Shown: positions 28,706-37,928 of the stretch, one piece after another
Numbering within the stretch: the stretch's first letter is position 1
Layout: every line of letters starts with the position of its first letter
Origin: Methylobacterium longum
GTDB lineage: Bacteria; Pseudomonadota; Alphaproteobacteria; Rhizobiales; Beijerinckiaceae
Direction of reading: 5' to 3'
Length of the DNA: 64,000 nucleotides
Assembly: GCF_022179385.1 (NCBI RefSeq)
Contig: NZ_BPQS01000006.1
Span: forward strand, 185,340 to 249,339
Program-made: the position numbers and the translations under genes
The notes under the pieces: generated by a model
Seen by the model: the letters and a program-made list of their open reading frames with translations, nothing else
Told to the model about the DNA's origin: nothing
The model's database searches: none

Positions 28706-31633
28706 TCAGGCGATGGCCCGGCTGGCCCCGTTCCAGCGCAGGATCACCGCGGCGACCTCGGAGACCGGCACGGGGCGGCTGAAGAGGTAGCCCTGAACCT
28801 CGTCGCATCCCTCGGCACGCAGCTGCGCGAGCTGGGCCTCGGTCTCGACACCCTCGGCGGTGGTCGTCATGCCGAGGCTCGCGCCCAGGCCGATCACGGC
28901 CCGGACGATGAAATCCGTCCCGTCCTTGATGCAGAGATCCCGCACGAAGGACTGGTCGATCTTGATCTTGTCGAAGGGGAAGCTGCGCAGGTAGCTCAGC
29001 GACGAGTAACCGGTCCCGAAATCGTCCATCGCGACCCGCACGCCGAGCGCCTTGAGACTGTGCAGGATCGCCGTTGTGGCGCCGGGATTGGCCACCAGCA
29101 CCGATTCGGTGATCTCCAGCTCCAGGCGCCGGCCCGGCAGTCCGGTCCAGCGCAGGGCCTCGCGCACCGCCGTGACGAGGCTCGCCGACGTGAACTGCAC
29201 CGCCGAGACGTTGACGGCGACCTTGAGCCCGTCCGGCCACCGGGTGGCTTCCTCGCAGGCCTGGCGCAGGACCCACTCGCCCAGCGGCACGATCAGGCCG
29301 AGTTCCTCGGCGATCGGGATGAATTCGGCCGGCGAGATGAAGCCGCGCTGCGGGTGGTTCCAGCGCAGCAGGGCCTCGAAGCCGCAGATCCGGTCCGTGT
29401 CGAGGCTGTAGATCGGCTGGTAGTAGACCTCGAAGGCCTCGCGGGAGAGGGCGTCGCGCAGGTCGCGTTCGAGAACGCGGCGCGCCTGGAGACGGGCATC
29501 CATCTCGGGCTCGAAGAACCGGAACGAGCCCCGCGCCTCGGCCTTGCCGCGGTCGAGGGCGACCTCGACGTTCTTCAGGAGCTTCTCGCCGCCGGACCCG
29601 TCGCCCGGCGCCAGCGTGATGCCGATGGTCAGCCCGACGCTGATCTCGTGGCTGCTCAGGCTGTAGGGGGCACCCACCACCTCGATGATGCGGCGCGCCA
29701 GCACGGCGGCGTCCTCCGGGCGGTCGATGCCGCGCTGGACGATGATGAACTCGTCGGCGCCCAGGCGGGCGACGCAGTCGATCTCGCGCACGCAGGCGGT
29801 GAGCCGGTTGGCGACCGCGGCCAGCAGTTCATCGCCGACGCCGTGGCCCAGGGTCTCGTTCACGGGCCGGAAATCGTCCAGGTCGACGGCGAAGACCGCG
29901 AAGCCGTGCTCGCGCCCGGCCTGGGCCATCGCCGCCTCGATGTGCTGGCTCAGGGCTACGCGGTTCGGCAGCCCCGTCAGCATGTCGTGGTGGGCCAGGA
30001 ACGCGATGCGCGCCTCGGCGCGTCGGCGCTCGGTGACATCCTCGTAGGTGGCCACGAAGCCGCCGTCCGCGGTCTGGCGACGGTCGATGGCGACGATGCG
30101 TCCGTTGGCCAGCTCCTGGAAGTGGGTGCGCCACACACCGTTCAGGTAGGACTCGCCCTGTTGCCGGATCAGCGTGTCCAGGTCGCAGCCGGGGTGATTG
30201 CCGGCCGCCAAGCTCGCCGAGAGGACCTCGACAGCGGTCATCCCCGGGACGACGACTCGCGGCGGAAGGCCGTAGATCTCGCCGTAGCGCCGGTTGACCA
30301 CCATCAGGCGGTCCTGCGCGTCGTAGAGGCAGAGACCCTGCGACATGTTGTCGAGGGCGGCGTCGAGACGAAGGTTGGTCTGCCTGAGGCGATCCTCCTG
30401 CTCCTTCAGCAGGCTGATGTCGCTGCACACCGCGATGAACCCGCCCTGCTGGGTGGCGCTGCGGCTGACCCGCAGCCAGCGGCCGTCGTCGAGGCGGAGG
30501 TCGCCATCCCGTGCGAGCGCCCGGAAACAATCCGCCAGGCCCTCGGCTTCGGCGGATTCGGGTCCGCCGGCCGGCATGTCCAGGCGGGTTCCCGCTTCCA
30601 TGGCGGCCTCGAGGCCGTCGAAGAAGTGCAGGGCCTGATCGTTCGCGAGGGCGATGCGCCCGGCCGCGTCGACGATCACCACCGCCTCGCGGGACGTCTG
30701 GAGGGCATCGGTGACCAGCGCCTCGGCCCGGCGACGCTGGCTGACTTCGCGCGCCATCATGGCCCGGATGTTGTCGCGCATCGCCGCCATGGATTGCAGC
30801 AGGCTGCCCAGTTCGTCGCGACCGCCCGCCGGGATGCGGTCTTCGAGGCGCCCGCTGGCGATGCGCTCGGCGGCGGCCGAAGCCGCGGCCAGCGGCCCGC
30901 TGATGCGCCGGTGGAGCAGCCACGCGATGAGCGCGCAGGTCACGATGGCGAGGGCGGCCGCGATGGCGTTGAGCCGCATCTCCCAGGCGACCAGCGTGCG
31001 CGCCGCCTGCCGGAAGGTGAAGCCGTCGCCCGCCGTGTGATTCACCAGCAGGTCGATCTGATTGTCCACCACGCTGGCCTGCTGGTCGAGGGCATCCCAG
31101 CGCTCCGGCCGGGCCGTGGCGGGATCGAACGTCCGGCGCATCTCCTCCCAGGCGGCGACCGCCGCCTGGACCGCGCCGGCCGTCCGGACCGCCCGATCGG
31201 ACTGGGAGCGCTCGACCGCGATCGTCAGATCCTCGGCCAGCGTCGTCGACAGCTCCGCGATCTCCGCGTCGAGCTTGGCCGTCTCGGCCGCGCCGTGACG
31301 GCTGATCCGCCGGGCGAAGGCCATCCGCATCTTGGCGAAATCGGCCGCCGTCGCGCGGGCGTAATTGATGGACATCAGGGATTCGTCGTACGTGCGATTG
31401 ATCAGCGTCCCGATGTGGGAGATCGCGATCACCGCGTAGAGCCCGAGCGCCCCCGACAGCAGGCTCATGCCCAGGAAGGCGACGAAGATCCGGCCCCGGA
31501 TCGTGGTGGTCAGCCCGAAGGTCCGACGCGCCGCGCGTCCCTGCCGAGGCTGCTCGTATCCGTCCGCCGCTGTGTCGGGGTCTCGCATCGCACCGGTCGC
31601 CGCATCGCACGTCCGATCACGTGTAATTGCCAC
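28706..31633 (-). CDS. Membrane HAMP/PAS/GGDEF/EAL protein, probable c-di-GMP phosphodiesterase
   Basis: 975 residues from GTG. Membrane helix at about 46-70, a periplasmic four-helix region at 70-215, second helix at about 222-242, HAMP at 240-300, two PAS-like regions at about 305-405 and 420-535, GGDEF domain at 545-705 and EAL domain at 715-970. The GGDEF signature is degenerate (GADEF, 625-629) but keeps the RxxD inhibitory-site motif (R616-D619). The EAL domain has E753-A-L, DDFGTGYSSL at 870 and QGYLFSRP. This pattern suggests a phosphodiesterase whose GGDEF part senses GTP or c-di-GMP; the activity is inferred. Confidence 0.9.
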   Translation of the reverse strand: MAITRDRTCDAATGAMRDPDTAADGYEQPRQGRAARRTFGLTTTIRGRIFVAFLGMSLLSGALGLYAVIAISHIGTLINRTYDESLMSINYARATAADFAKMRMAFARRISRHGAAETAKLDAEIAELSTTLAEDLTIAVERSQSDRAVRTAGAVQAAVAAWEEMRRTFDPATARPERWDALDQQASVVDNQIDLLVNHTAGDGFTFRQAARTLVAWEMRLNAIAAALAIVTCALIAWLLHRRISGPLAAASAAAERIASGRLEDRIPAGGRDELGSLLQSMAAMRDNIRAMMAREVSQRRRAEALVTDALQTSREAVVIVDAAGRIALANDQALHFFDGLEAAMEAGTRLDMPAGGPESAEAEGLADCFRALARDGDLRLDDGRWLRVSRSATQQGGFIAVCSDISLLKEQEDRLRQTNLRLDAALDNMSQGLCLYDAQDRLMVVNRRYGEIYGLPPRVVVPGMTAVEVLSASLAAGNHPGCDLDTLIRQQGESYLNGVWRTHFQELANGRIVAIDRRQTADGGFVATYEDVTERRRAEARIAFLAHHDMLTGLPNRVALSQHIEAAMAQAGREHGFAVFAVDLDDFRPVNETLGHGVGDELLAAVANRLTACVREIDCVARLGADEFIIVQRGIDRPEDAAVLARRIIEVVGAPYSLSSHEISVGLTIGITLAPGDGSGGEKLLKNVEVALDRGKAEARGSFRFFEPEMDARLQARRVLERDLRDALSREAFEVYYQPIYSLDTDRICGFEALLRWNHPQRGFISPAEFIPIAEELGLIVPLGEWVLRQACEEATRWPDGLKVAVNVSAVQFTSASLVTAVREALRWTGLPGRRLELEITESVLVANPGATTAILHSLKALGVRVAMDDFGTGYSSLSYLRSFPFDKIKIDQSFVRDLCIKDGTDFIVRAVIGLGASLGMTTTAEGVETEAQLAQLRAEGCDEVQGYLFSRPVPVSEVAAVILRWNGASRAIA

Positions 31634-31801
31634 ATGTTAAGAGGCGCTTATGCGTCCGTTTCCAGAATTTCCTGGGATGGCGACCGCATCGGACGATCTA
31701 AAAGCCGACTGATCGAGGAGATCCGCGATAGTTTGCGCATCGAGAAAATGGTTTCTCAAGGAAGTACCGGCAAAGCTGATCTCGTGATGCCGGGGACTAA
31801 C

Positions 31802-32179
31802 ATGTTCGCCTCGAAACTGCGGGTGTCCGACTTTGCACCCTGTCCGACAATGATCCCCGCCGCGCTGGCCCTGGTGGCGGGTGCGCTGTGCGGCTTGGTA
31901 TTGACGGGAACCCTGCAGGCCGCCGGAACGGCCGTGTCCCAGAAAGGACGCATGTTCCATCCGGGCAATCTCGTCGTCGGCCGCGGCGACACGATTACCT
32001 TCGTCAACGACGACAGCGACCTGCTGCATCACGTCTTCGTCGAATCGGACAGCTTCAGCTTCGATTCCGGCGATCAGGAACCCGGCAGCCGGACGCCGGT
32101 CACCTTCACCGAGCGTGGAACCTTCCAGGTCCTCTGCGGCATCCATCCGAAGATGAAGCTCGTCGTCCGCGTGGACTGA
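31802..32179 (+). CDS. Cupredoxin (plastocyanin-like) exported copper protein
   Basis: 125 residues if the ATG at 31802 is used; an ATG at 31850 would give 109 residues beginning directly with the signal helix (ALALVAGALCGLVLTG). The mature part is a small beta-sandwich cupredoxin: GDTITFVNDDSDLLHHVFVE supplies the first His ligand and LCGIHPKMK supplies Cys, His and Met, the full type 1 copper set. Likely a periplasmic electron carrier or copper-binding protein. Converges with the adaptor gene, six bases between stops. The region upstream has lower GC than the surroundings. Confidence 0.85.
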   Translation: MFASKLRVSDFAPCPTMIPAALALVAGALCGLVLTGTLQAAGTAVSQKGRMFHPGNLVVGRGDTITFVNDDSDLLHHVFVESDSFSFDSGDQEPGSRTPVTFTERGTFQVLCGIHPKMKLVVRVD

Positions 32180-32185
32180 GCCCCG

Positions 32186-33460
32186 TCAGCGCTGGGCCGA
32201 GCGTATCGCCGGCGCCCCGGTCGCCGGCGTCACCCGCTCGATCGCCTGACCGTCGCGGAGGTCCGGCGGCGGGCTGTAGATGATGTGGCTGTCCGCCGAC
32301 AGGCCGGATTCCAGCTCCAGGGTCCGCCCGAGATCGCGCCGCACCCGCACGGTCCGCCACGTCACCCGATCGTCGCCGCCGACCTCGGCGACCTGCAGGC
32401 CCTGGGTATTGAACACCGTGGCCTCCGCGGGGACCGAGACCGACGGCGCGCCCCGCGGGATCTTCAGGGTCACGTAGGCGTAGAGCCCGGCCCGGAGGAT
32501 CCGGTCCGGGTTGGGCACGTCGACCTGCGTGGTGAGGGTGCGCGATGCGGCGTTCAATGCGACCGAGCTGCGCTCCACGAAGCCGTCGAAGCTGCGACCC
32601 GGAAGCTGCGGCACGGTGATCACCGCCTCGACGCCCGGCTTGACCCCGACTGCATCGTTCTGCGGCACGTTGACGGTGATGCGCAGGATGCTGTCCTGAT
32701 CGATGCTCAGAAGCGGCGTGCCGCCGTTGTCGGCCCGCACGAGATCGCCGACATCGACGTTGCGGGTCGTGACCACGCCGTCGAAGGGCGCTACGACCCG
32801 CTCGAAGGCGGTCAGCGCCCTCAGCCGCTCGACCGCGGCCTCCTGCGTCCGGATGTTGGCGGTCGCCACCTTCACGCCGGCTTCCGCGGCCGCAAGGGTC
32901 GCCGCCTGGGAGAGCACGCCGGCCTGCGCGTTGTCGGCGTTCTGCCGCGAGGCCCAGCCCTGAACGGCCAGCGTCGTGGTGCGGTTGTTGGTCAGGTTGG
33001 CGAGGTTCACGTTGGCGCGGGCCTGCTCGACCTGCGCCTGCGCCTGGAGCAATTGCGCCTTCAACTGGCCGACCTGCGCCTCGGCCTGCGCCAGTTGCTG
33101 GTCGAGGTCGGGGGCGGCGATCCGCAGCAGAAGGTCTCCGGCCTTGACCCGGGAGCCGATATCGACGCGCCGCTCCGCGATGTAGCCGGTGGCGCGGGCA
33201 GCGATCGACGCCGTTGTGAAGGCCTGCATCTCGCCGGGCAGTACCAAGTCCAGCGGCCCCGCCGCGCGCTCCGCCACGACCGTGCGGACCTGCGGGATCA
33301 GGGACTTGGTCTGCTCCAGCGTGGCGGTCGCCTCGGCGTCCCGCCGCCAGTGGCCGTAGCCGCCCCAGGCCAGCAGACCAATCCCCACGAGACCGACGAG
33401 CAGGAACGGAGCCTTGCCGGGCGGCGGGGGGATGTCCTCTCCCGCGTCGTGCGCCTTCAT
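32186..33460 (-). CDS. HlyD/RND-type periplasmic adaptor protein without a pump gene
   Basis: 424 residues. One N-terminal membrane helix (about 18-38), then barrel-sandwich and lipoyl-like half (VDIGSRVKAGDLLLRI), a Gln/Ala-rich helical hairpin (about 115-215), the second lipoyl half (VVAPFDGVVTTRNVDVGDLV) and beta-barrel/membrane-proximal domains. Such adaptors link an inner-membrane RND or ABC pump to an outer-membrane channel. Neither partner is adjacent, so the substrate is unknown. Confidence 0.88.
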   Translation of the reverse strand: MKAHDAGEDIPPPPGKAPFLLVGLVGIGLLAWGGYGHWRRDAEATATLEQTKSLIPQVRTVVAERAAGPLDLVLPGEMQAFTTASIAARATGYIAERRVDIGSRVKAGDLLLRIAAPDLDQQLAQAEAQVGQLKAQLLQAQAQVEQARANVNLANLTNNRTTTLAVQGWASRQNADNAQAGVLSQAATLAAAEAGVKVATANIRTQEAAVERLRALTAFERVVAPFDGVVTTRNVDVGDLVRADNGGTPLLSIDQDSILRITVNVPQNDAVGVKPGVEAVITVPQLPGRSFDGFVERSSVALNAASRTLTTQVDVPNPDRILRAGLYAYVTLKIPRGAPSVSVPAEATVFNTQGLQVAEVGGDDRVTWRTVRVRRDLGRTLELESGLSADSHIIYSPPPDLRDGQAIERVTPATGAPAIRSAQR

Positions 33461-33569
33461 CCGACCGGCTCTCCGCCCGAGCGTGAAGCCGGGACTGCGG
33501 GATGGTAGCGGTGGTAACCGACGACCGCCAGAGCGGGTTTTGGCCGCATCGGTGCCGGATCAGTGCCGC

Positions 33570-34274
33570 CTAGGCCGGACGGGGACCGGCCAAGCGCGGG
33601 CGTCCGCTCAGGCGCTTGTGCAGATGGACCATCAGGGCGATCCCGAAGAGCGGCGTGAGCAGGTTGAGGATCGGCACCACCATCAGGCCCGCGAGGAGGC
33701 ATCCGGCTGCCAGCGTCCGGCCCGAGAAGGCCCGGCGCATCTCGGCGGCCTCGGGAAGGGGGCGAAACCGCGCGGCCGCCATCTCGAAATACTCGCGGGC
33801 GAGCAGGTAAGCGTTGGCGGCAAAGAAGGCCGCGATCCCGATCACCGGGACGAAGAAGATTACCAACGCGGCGAGGTTTACCAGCAACGTCACACCGGCG
33901 AACCGGGCCGCGTACAGCATGGCGGTCCCGAACGGCATGGCGCGGCCCGGCGGATCCTCGGGAAAGTCGGTCCGCTCCACGATGGCGGCCGCGTCGTCGA
34001 GGAAGAAGCCAGCCACCAGAATCGAGATCGCCGGCATCAGGTAGGCCAGCACGACGACGAGGCCGAACCCTGCGAGATAATAGGCGAGGCTGTCGAGGAT
34101 CGGGTACTGAGCGGAGATGTGGTGGCTCGCCTGGAACGCCTGGATCAGGCGGGTCAAAGCAAGCCAGATCAGCGCCAGGAGCCCCAGCGTCAGGCCGAGG
34201 GATTTCCAGAGGATCGCCCGCAGCGGCGGGGAAAAGGTCTGGCGCAAAGCCGCCGTGGCGGACTCGACGAGCAT
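33570..34274 (-). CDS. EI24 domain membrane protein (CysZ-like)
   Basis: 234 residues with about four to five hydrophobic segments (20-45, 70-95, 135-175, 195-225), matching the EI24/CysZ family of integral membrane proteins. CysZ imports sulfate in enterobacteria, but alphaproteobacterial members are not characterised to my knowledge. Starts MLVESATAALRQTF at 34272-34274. Divergent from the amine oxidase gene. Confidence 0.8.
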   Translation of the reverse strand: MLVESATAALRQTFSPPLRAILWKSLGLTLGLLALIWLALTRLIQAFQASHHISAQYPILDSLAYYLAGFGLVVVLAYLMPAISILVAGFFLDDAAAIVERTDFPEDPPGRAMPFGTAMLYAARFAGVTLLVNLAALVIFFVPVIGIAAFFAANAYLLAREYFEMAAARFRPLPEAAEMRRAFSGRTLAAGCLLAGLMVVPILNLLTPLFGIALMVHLHKRLSGRPRLAGPRPA

Positions 34275-34383
34275 CGGGCGAAGGTTCCGGCCCGCGCCAG
34301 GCGCGGCGCGGCTGCGTTGTGAAGCGATGCGACCGGTGGCGCAAGGTCGTCGCGGTGGCTCGGATGGATGACGGGGAGGACAC

Positions 34384-35760
34384 GTGCAGGACAGAGGGAC
34401 GGACACCCCGGCGGTTCAGGCTCACGGCTTCAGGAGCGCCGATCCGCCGCATCGGCCTGCCTACGTATCGCGTCTCGCGGCGCTTCCGGATGCGCCGGAG
34501 GTCCTGGTGATCGGGGCCGGCGCGGCCGGCATCGGCGCGGCGCGGACACTGTTGGCGCGGGGCGTCAGGGTGGCAGTGCTGGAGGCGCGGGATCGCGTGG
34601 GGGGACGCGCTCACACGGTCGCCCTGCGCGGCCATGCCCTGGATCTGGGTGCGCACTGGCTCCACGCCGGACCGATCAATCCCCTGGTCGCCCTCGGGCG
34701 CGCCCGCGGCGAGCGGCTGCGCCGAGCTCCACAGGACAGCCACGTCTGGGTCGATCGCCGCCCCGGCGGGCCGGATGCGGTTCGCGCTAATGCTCGCGCC
34801 TTCGAACGCGCCGATCGGGCCATGACACGCGGCGCCGCGCAACCCGGTTCGGACCGCCCCGCCTCCAGTGCCCTGCCGCCTGGGTTGGGTCCGTGGGGCC
34901 GACGGGTTGTTCAGGTCCACGGCCTCGTGTCCGGCAGACCTCTGAGTGAGGTCTCTCTGCAAGACTTCCCCAGCCTCGAGTATAGTGAGAATTTCTTCCT
35001 TGCCGACGGCTACGGCAGCTACCTCGCCCGCCTCGCCGACGGACTACCGGTGGCGCTGTCCACCCCGGTGACGCGGATCGACTGGTCAGGCGAGCGCGTC
35101 CGGGTCACTGCGGAGAGCGGCGCGGAATACCGTGCCCGAGCGGTGATCGTCACCGTGCCCCTGATGGTGCTGCGCGATGGCCCGACCTTCTCACCGCCGC
35201 TTCCGAACGCGGTTCAGGCCGCGATCAGCGGCTTCTCCACGGGCATCTACGAGCACGCCGTGCTCCACTGGCCGTCGAGCCCGTTCCGGGGCCGCGACCG
35301 GCTGGCGGCGATCCATGGCGGGCGGCGAGCCCCGGCGGGCCTGCTCACCCGTATCGACGGCACGCCGTTCCACTACTACGAACTCGACCTCCACGAGGCC
35401 GCGGCGATCGATGCCGCCGGCTCGGGGCCCGACGGCGTGCGCCGCCACGTCCGCGCAGTCCTCGGCGCTTTCTTCGGCCGGGCGCGGTTACGTGACCTGA
35501 CCATCCCGGCGGTGAGCGCGTGGCGCCACGATCGTTGGTCGCTGGGATCCTGGGCGGTCGTACCGCCCGGCCACGCGCCCGCCCGCCAGTTCCTGCGGGA
35601 GCCGCTCGCGGGCACCGTCTGGTTCGCGGGGGAGGCGCTCTCGCGGGAGCAGTGGGGGACGGTGGGCGGCGCCTACGAGGAGGGAACGCGGGCTGCGGGG
35701 TCGGTCGCCGAGGCCGTCGCCGGCACTCTCCCGGAGCGTGCCCGCGCGAGCACAGGTTGA
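34384..35760 (+). CDS. FAD-dependent amine oxidase-family protein
   Basis: 458 residues from GTG, with GGGAGG 4 bases upstream. The FAD-binding beta-alpha-beta is VLVIGAGAAGIGAARTLLARG at about 40-60 with GGRAHTV after it, followed by DLGAHWLH, the usual flavin monoamine oxidase opening. The C-terminal FAD motif is VWFAGEALSREQWGTVGGAYEEG. Residues about 120-175 are Arg/Pro-rich and poorly conserved-looking. Substrate unknown: polyamine, aromatic amine or a carotenoid-like substrate are all possible. Confidence 0.85.
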   Translation: MQDRGTDTPAVQAHGFRSADPPHRPAYVSRLAALPDAPEVLVIGAGAAGIGAARTLLARGVRVAVLEARDRVGGRAHTVALRGHALDLGAHWLHAGPINPLVALGRARGERLRRAPQDSHVWVDRRPGGPDAVRANARAFERADRAMTRGAAQPGSDRPASSALPPGLGPWGRRVVQVHGLVSGRPLSEVSLQDFPSLEYSENFFLADGYGSYLARLADGLPVALSTPVTRIDWSGERVRVTAESGAEYRARAVIVTVPLMVLRDGPTFSPPLPNAVQAAISGFSTGIYEHAVLHWPSSPFRGRDRLAAIHGGRRAPAGLLTRIDGTPFHYYELDLHEAAAIDAAGSGPDGVRRHVRAVLGAFFGRARLRDLTIPAVSAWRHDRWSLGSWAVVPPGHAPARQFLREPLAGTVWFAGEALSREQWGTVGGAYEEGTRAAGSVAEAVAGTLPERARASTG

Positions 35761-35847
35761 GGCACGCGCACCGCGCAGGCATTGGGCCAGCTTGCCGGGC
35801 TCGGACAAGACGGGCATCCCCCGGGCCAAGAGCTTGAGGGGGCCGCA

Positions 35848-36474
35848 ATGGATTGGATCGAAGGCATCGGATACCTCGGCACCGCGCTGACGATCTCGGC
35901 CACCGCGATGAGCACGATGATCCCACTGCGGATCATCTCGCTCTGCGCAAGCTGCGCGGTGATCACGTACGGCATCCTCATCGGGAGCATGCCGGTGGTG
36001 CTCACCGAAGTCATCCAGATGCCGTTCAACGCCTACCGGCTCTGGCAGATGCTGCGTCTCGTCCGGGACGTGGAGACCGCGGCCGACGGAGACCTGTCCC
36101 TCGAATGGCTGCGCCCCTTCGGCTCGCGCCGGCCGTTCGGCGTCGGCGAGGTGGTCTTCAGCAAAGGTGATACTGCCGACGAGATGTACTACATCGAGAG
36201 CGGCGTATTCCGGATCACAGAAGTCGGGATCGAAGTCCGTAAAGGGGCCATCGTCGGCGAGCTCGGCCTCCTGTCCCCCGGAAATGCGCGCACCGCTTCG
36301 CTGGTCTGTATCGAGGCCGGACACGCGTTGTGCGTGTCGTATTCGGACGTCAAGCAGCTCTACTACCAGAACCCGGAATTCGGATTCTATTTCCTCAAGC
36401 TGACCAGTGAGCGCCTCTTCCAAGGCGTGCAGGGCATGGCGAAACCGCAGGTTGTGGCGGGGGACGCCCTGTGA
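35848..36474 (+). CDS. Three-TM plus cyclic-nucleotide-binding domain protein (Popeye-like layout)
   Basis: 208 residues from ATG with GAGGGGG upstream. Three hydrophobic segments at about 5-25, 28-48 and 45-65 (MIPLRIISLCASCAVITYGI, then NAYRLWQMLRLV), followed by a cyclic-nucleotide-binding fold at about 90-200 with GDTADEMYYIESGVFRI and GAIVGELGLLSPGNARTAS, the phosphate-binding cassette with its Glu and Arg. The layout resembles Popeye-domain (POPDC) proteins. It may be a membrane cAMP or cGMP receptor. 87 bases after the amine oxidase. Confidence 0.8.
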   Translation: MDWIEGIGYLGTALTISATAMSTMIPLRIISLCASCAVITYGILIGSMPVVLTEVIQMPFNAYRLWQMLRLVRDVETAADGDLSLEWLRPFGSRRPFGVGEVVFSKGDTADEMYYIESGVFRITEVGIEVRKGAIVGELGLLSPGNARTASLVCIEAGHALCVSYSDVKQLYYQNPEFGFYFLKLTSERLFQGVQGMAKPQVVAGDAL

Positions 36475-36675
36475 GACGTCGGCCGGAATCGCTTACCGCC
36501 CGTTTGACCCGGCCATTCCCACCGACGCCCTGATCCCGAGCTATGGCGAAGCCGCCCCGGAGGTCTGCTTCCCACAGGCCTAGGATTCGACGCGGGACTA
36601 CCGGCAGGAATCGGGATTAAGCGGTCGCCCGCTCAGGACAACCGCCGATGGGAGTTCTCCACGTCGAACGGCGCT

Positions 36676-37674
36676 TCAGAGCATGCTCGGCAGGATCCGG
36701 TCCGGCGGCCGGTGGCCGTCCATGAAGGTCTTGATGTTGATGATGACCTTCTCGCCCATGTCGGTGCGGCTCTCGTAGGTCGCCGAGCCCATGTGGGGCA
36801 GGAGAACCACCTTTCCCTGACGGGCGAGCTTCACCAGCCGCGGGCTGACCGCGGGCTCCTGCTCGAACACGTCGAGGCCGGCCGCCGAGATCTCCCCGCC
36901 CTCGATCAAGCGCGCGAGGGCATTCTCGTCGATGACCTCGCCGCGGGCGGTGTTCACGACGACGGCCTCGGGCTTGAGGAGCTTCAAGCGCCGCGCCGAG
37001 AGCAGGTGATAGGTGGCCGGCGTGTGGGGGCAGTTCACCGACACGATATCGACCCGCGCCAGCATCTGGTCGAGGGATTCCCAGTAGGTCGCGTCGAGCG
37101 CGCTCTCGATGGCGGCGGGCACCCGGCGGCGGTTGTGGTAATGCACCTGCAGTCCAAAGGCGCGAGCGCGCTTGGCCAGCGCCTGACCGATTCGCCCCAT
37201 ACCGACGATACCGAGCCGCTTGCCGGTGATCCGCCGGCCGAGCATCCAAGTCGGCGACCAGCCGGTGGTCCACTCGTCGTCCGGGATGATGCGCGCGCCC
37301 TCGGTGACCCGGCGGGCCACCGCCAGGATCAGAGCCATCGTCATGTCGGCGGTGTCCTCGGTCAGCACGCCGGGCGTGTTGGTGACCGTGATGCCCCGCT
37401 CCAGCGCCGCCGCCACGTCGATGTGATCGACGCCGTTGCCGAAATTGGCGATCAGCCGCAGGTTTGGACCGGCCTGCGCGATCAGCCCGGCATCGATCTC
37501 GTCGGTTACCGTGGGGACGAGCACGTCGGCTTCGCGCAGGGCTACCGCCATGGCGTCCGCGCCCATGGGAGCATCATCGGAATTGAGCCGGACGTCGAAC
37601 AGCTCGCGCATCCGCGTCTCGACGGCATCCGGAAGGCGCCGCGTCACGACCACCAGCGGCTTGCGCTTCGACAC
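36676..37674 (-). CDS. D-isomer-specific 2-hydroxyacid dehydrogenase (glyoxylate/hydroxypyruvate reductase-like)
   Basis: 332 residues. NAD(P)-binding GMGRIGQALAKRARAFG, catalytic Arg in VVVNTARGEVIDENAL, Glu in AAGLDVFEQEP, and His in VLLPHMGSATYESR. NFGNGVDHID and the overall form match the glyoxylate reductase/D-glycerate dehydrogenase branch rather than SerA or formate dehydrogenase. In a methylotroph it could serve the serine cycle, but dedicated hprA is usually elsewhere, so this role is uncertain. Confidence 0.87.
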   Translation of the reverse strand: MSKRKPLVVVTRRLPDAVETRMRELFDVRLNSDDAPMGADAMAVALREADVLVPTVTDEIDAGLIAQAGPNLRLIANFGNGVDHIDVAAALERGITVTNTPGVLTEDTADMTMALILAVARRVTEGARIIPDDEWTTGWSPTWMLGRRITGKRLGIVGMGRIGQALAKRARAFGLQVHYHNRRRVPAAIESALDATYWESLDQMLARVDIVSVNCPHTPATYHLLSARRLKLLKPEAVVVNTARGEVIDENALARLIEGGEISAAGLDVFEQEPAVSPRLVKLARQGKVVLLPHMGSATYESRTDMGEKVIINIKTFMDGHRPPDRILPSML

Positions 37675-37928
37675 GTCTCTCTCCCCCGTCGCCCCACGGC
37701 CCTGGTTGCAGCGCGTGTCCGGTGACTTCCGTCCGGACCGCTTCCCGCAAGCGTCCGTTAACCGAACTCGGCCAGACAGGATCGGGTACGAGGCGCCGGT
37801 TTCGGAGCCTGTTCCGACCCACTGGCCTCTCTACCAGAGGTGGGCCGGAACACAATCGGAAGCCGGCCCGGCCCGCTTCTGAATGGCCCGGCACTCGAAC
37901 CCGTCACGTCCGAAAATGGGAGAGGACC

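Noticed and set aside
29060..31801. Long open plus-strand frame running into the cupredoxin
   Set aside because: It is the antisense of the GGDEF/EAL gene; the cupredoxin itself starts only at about 31802.
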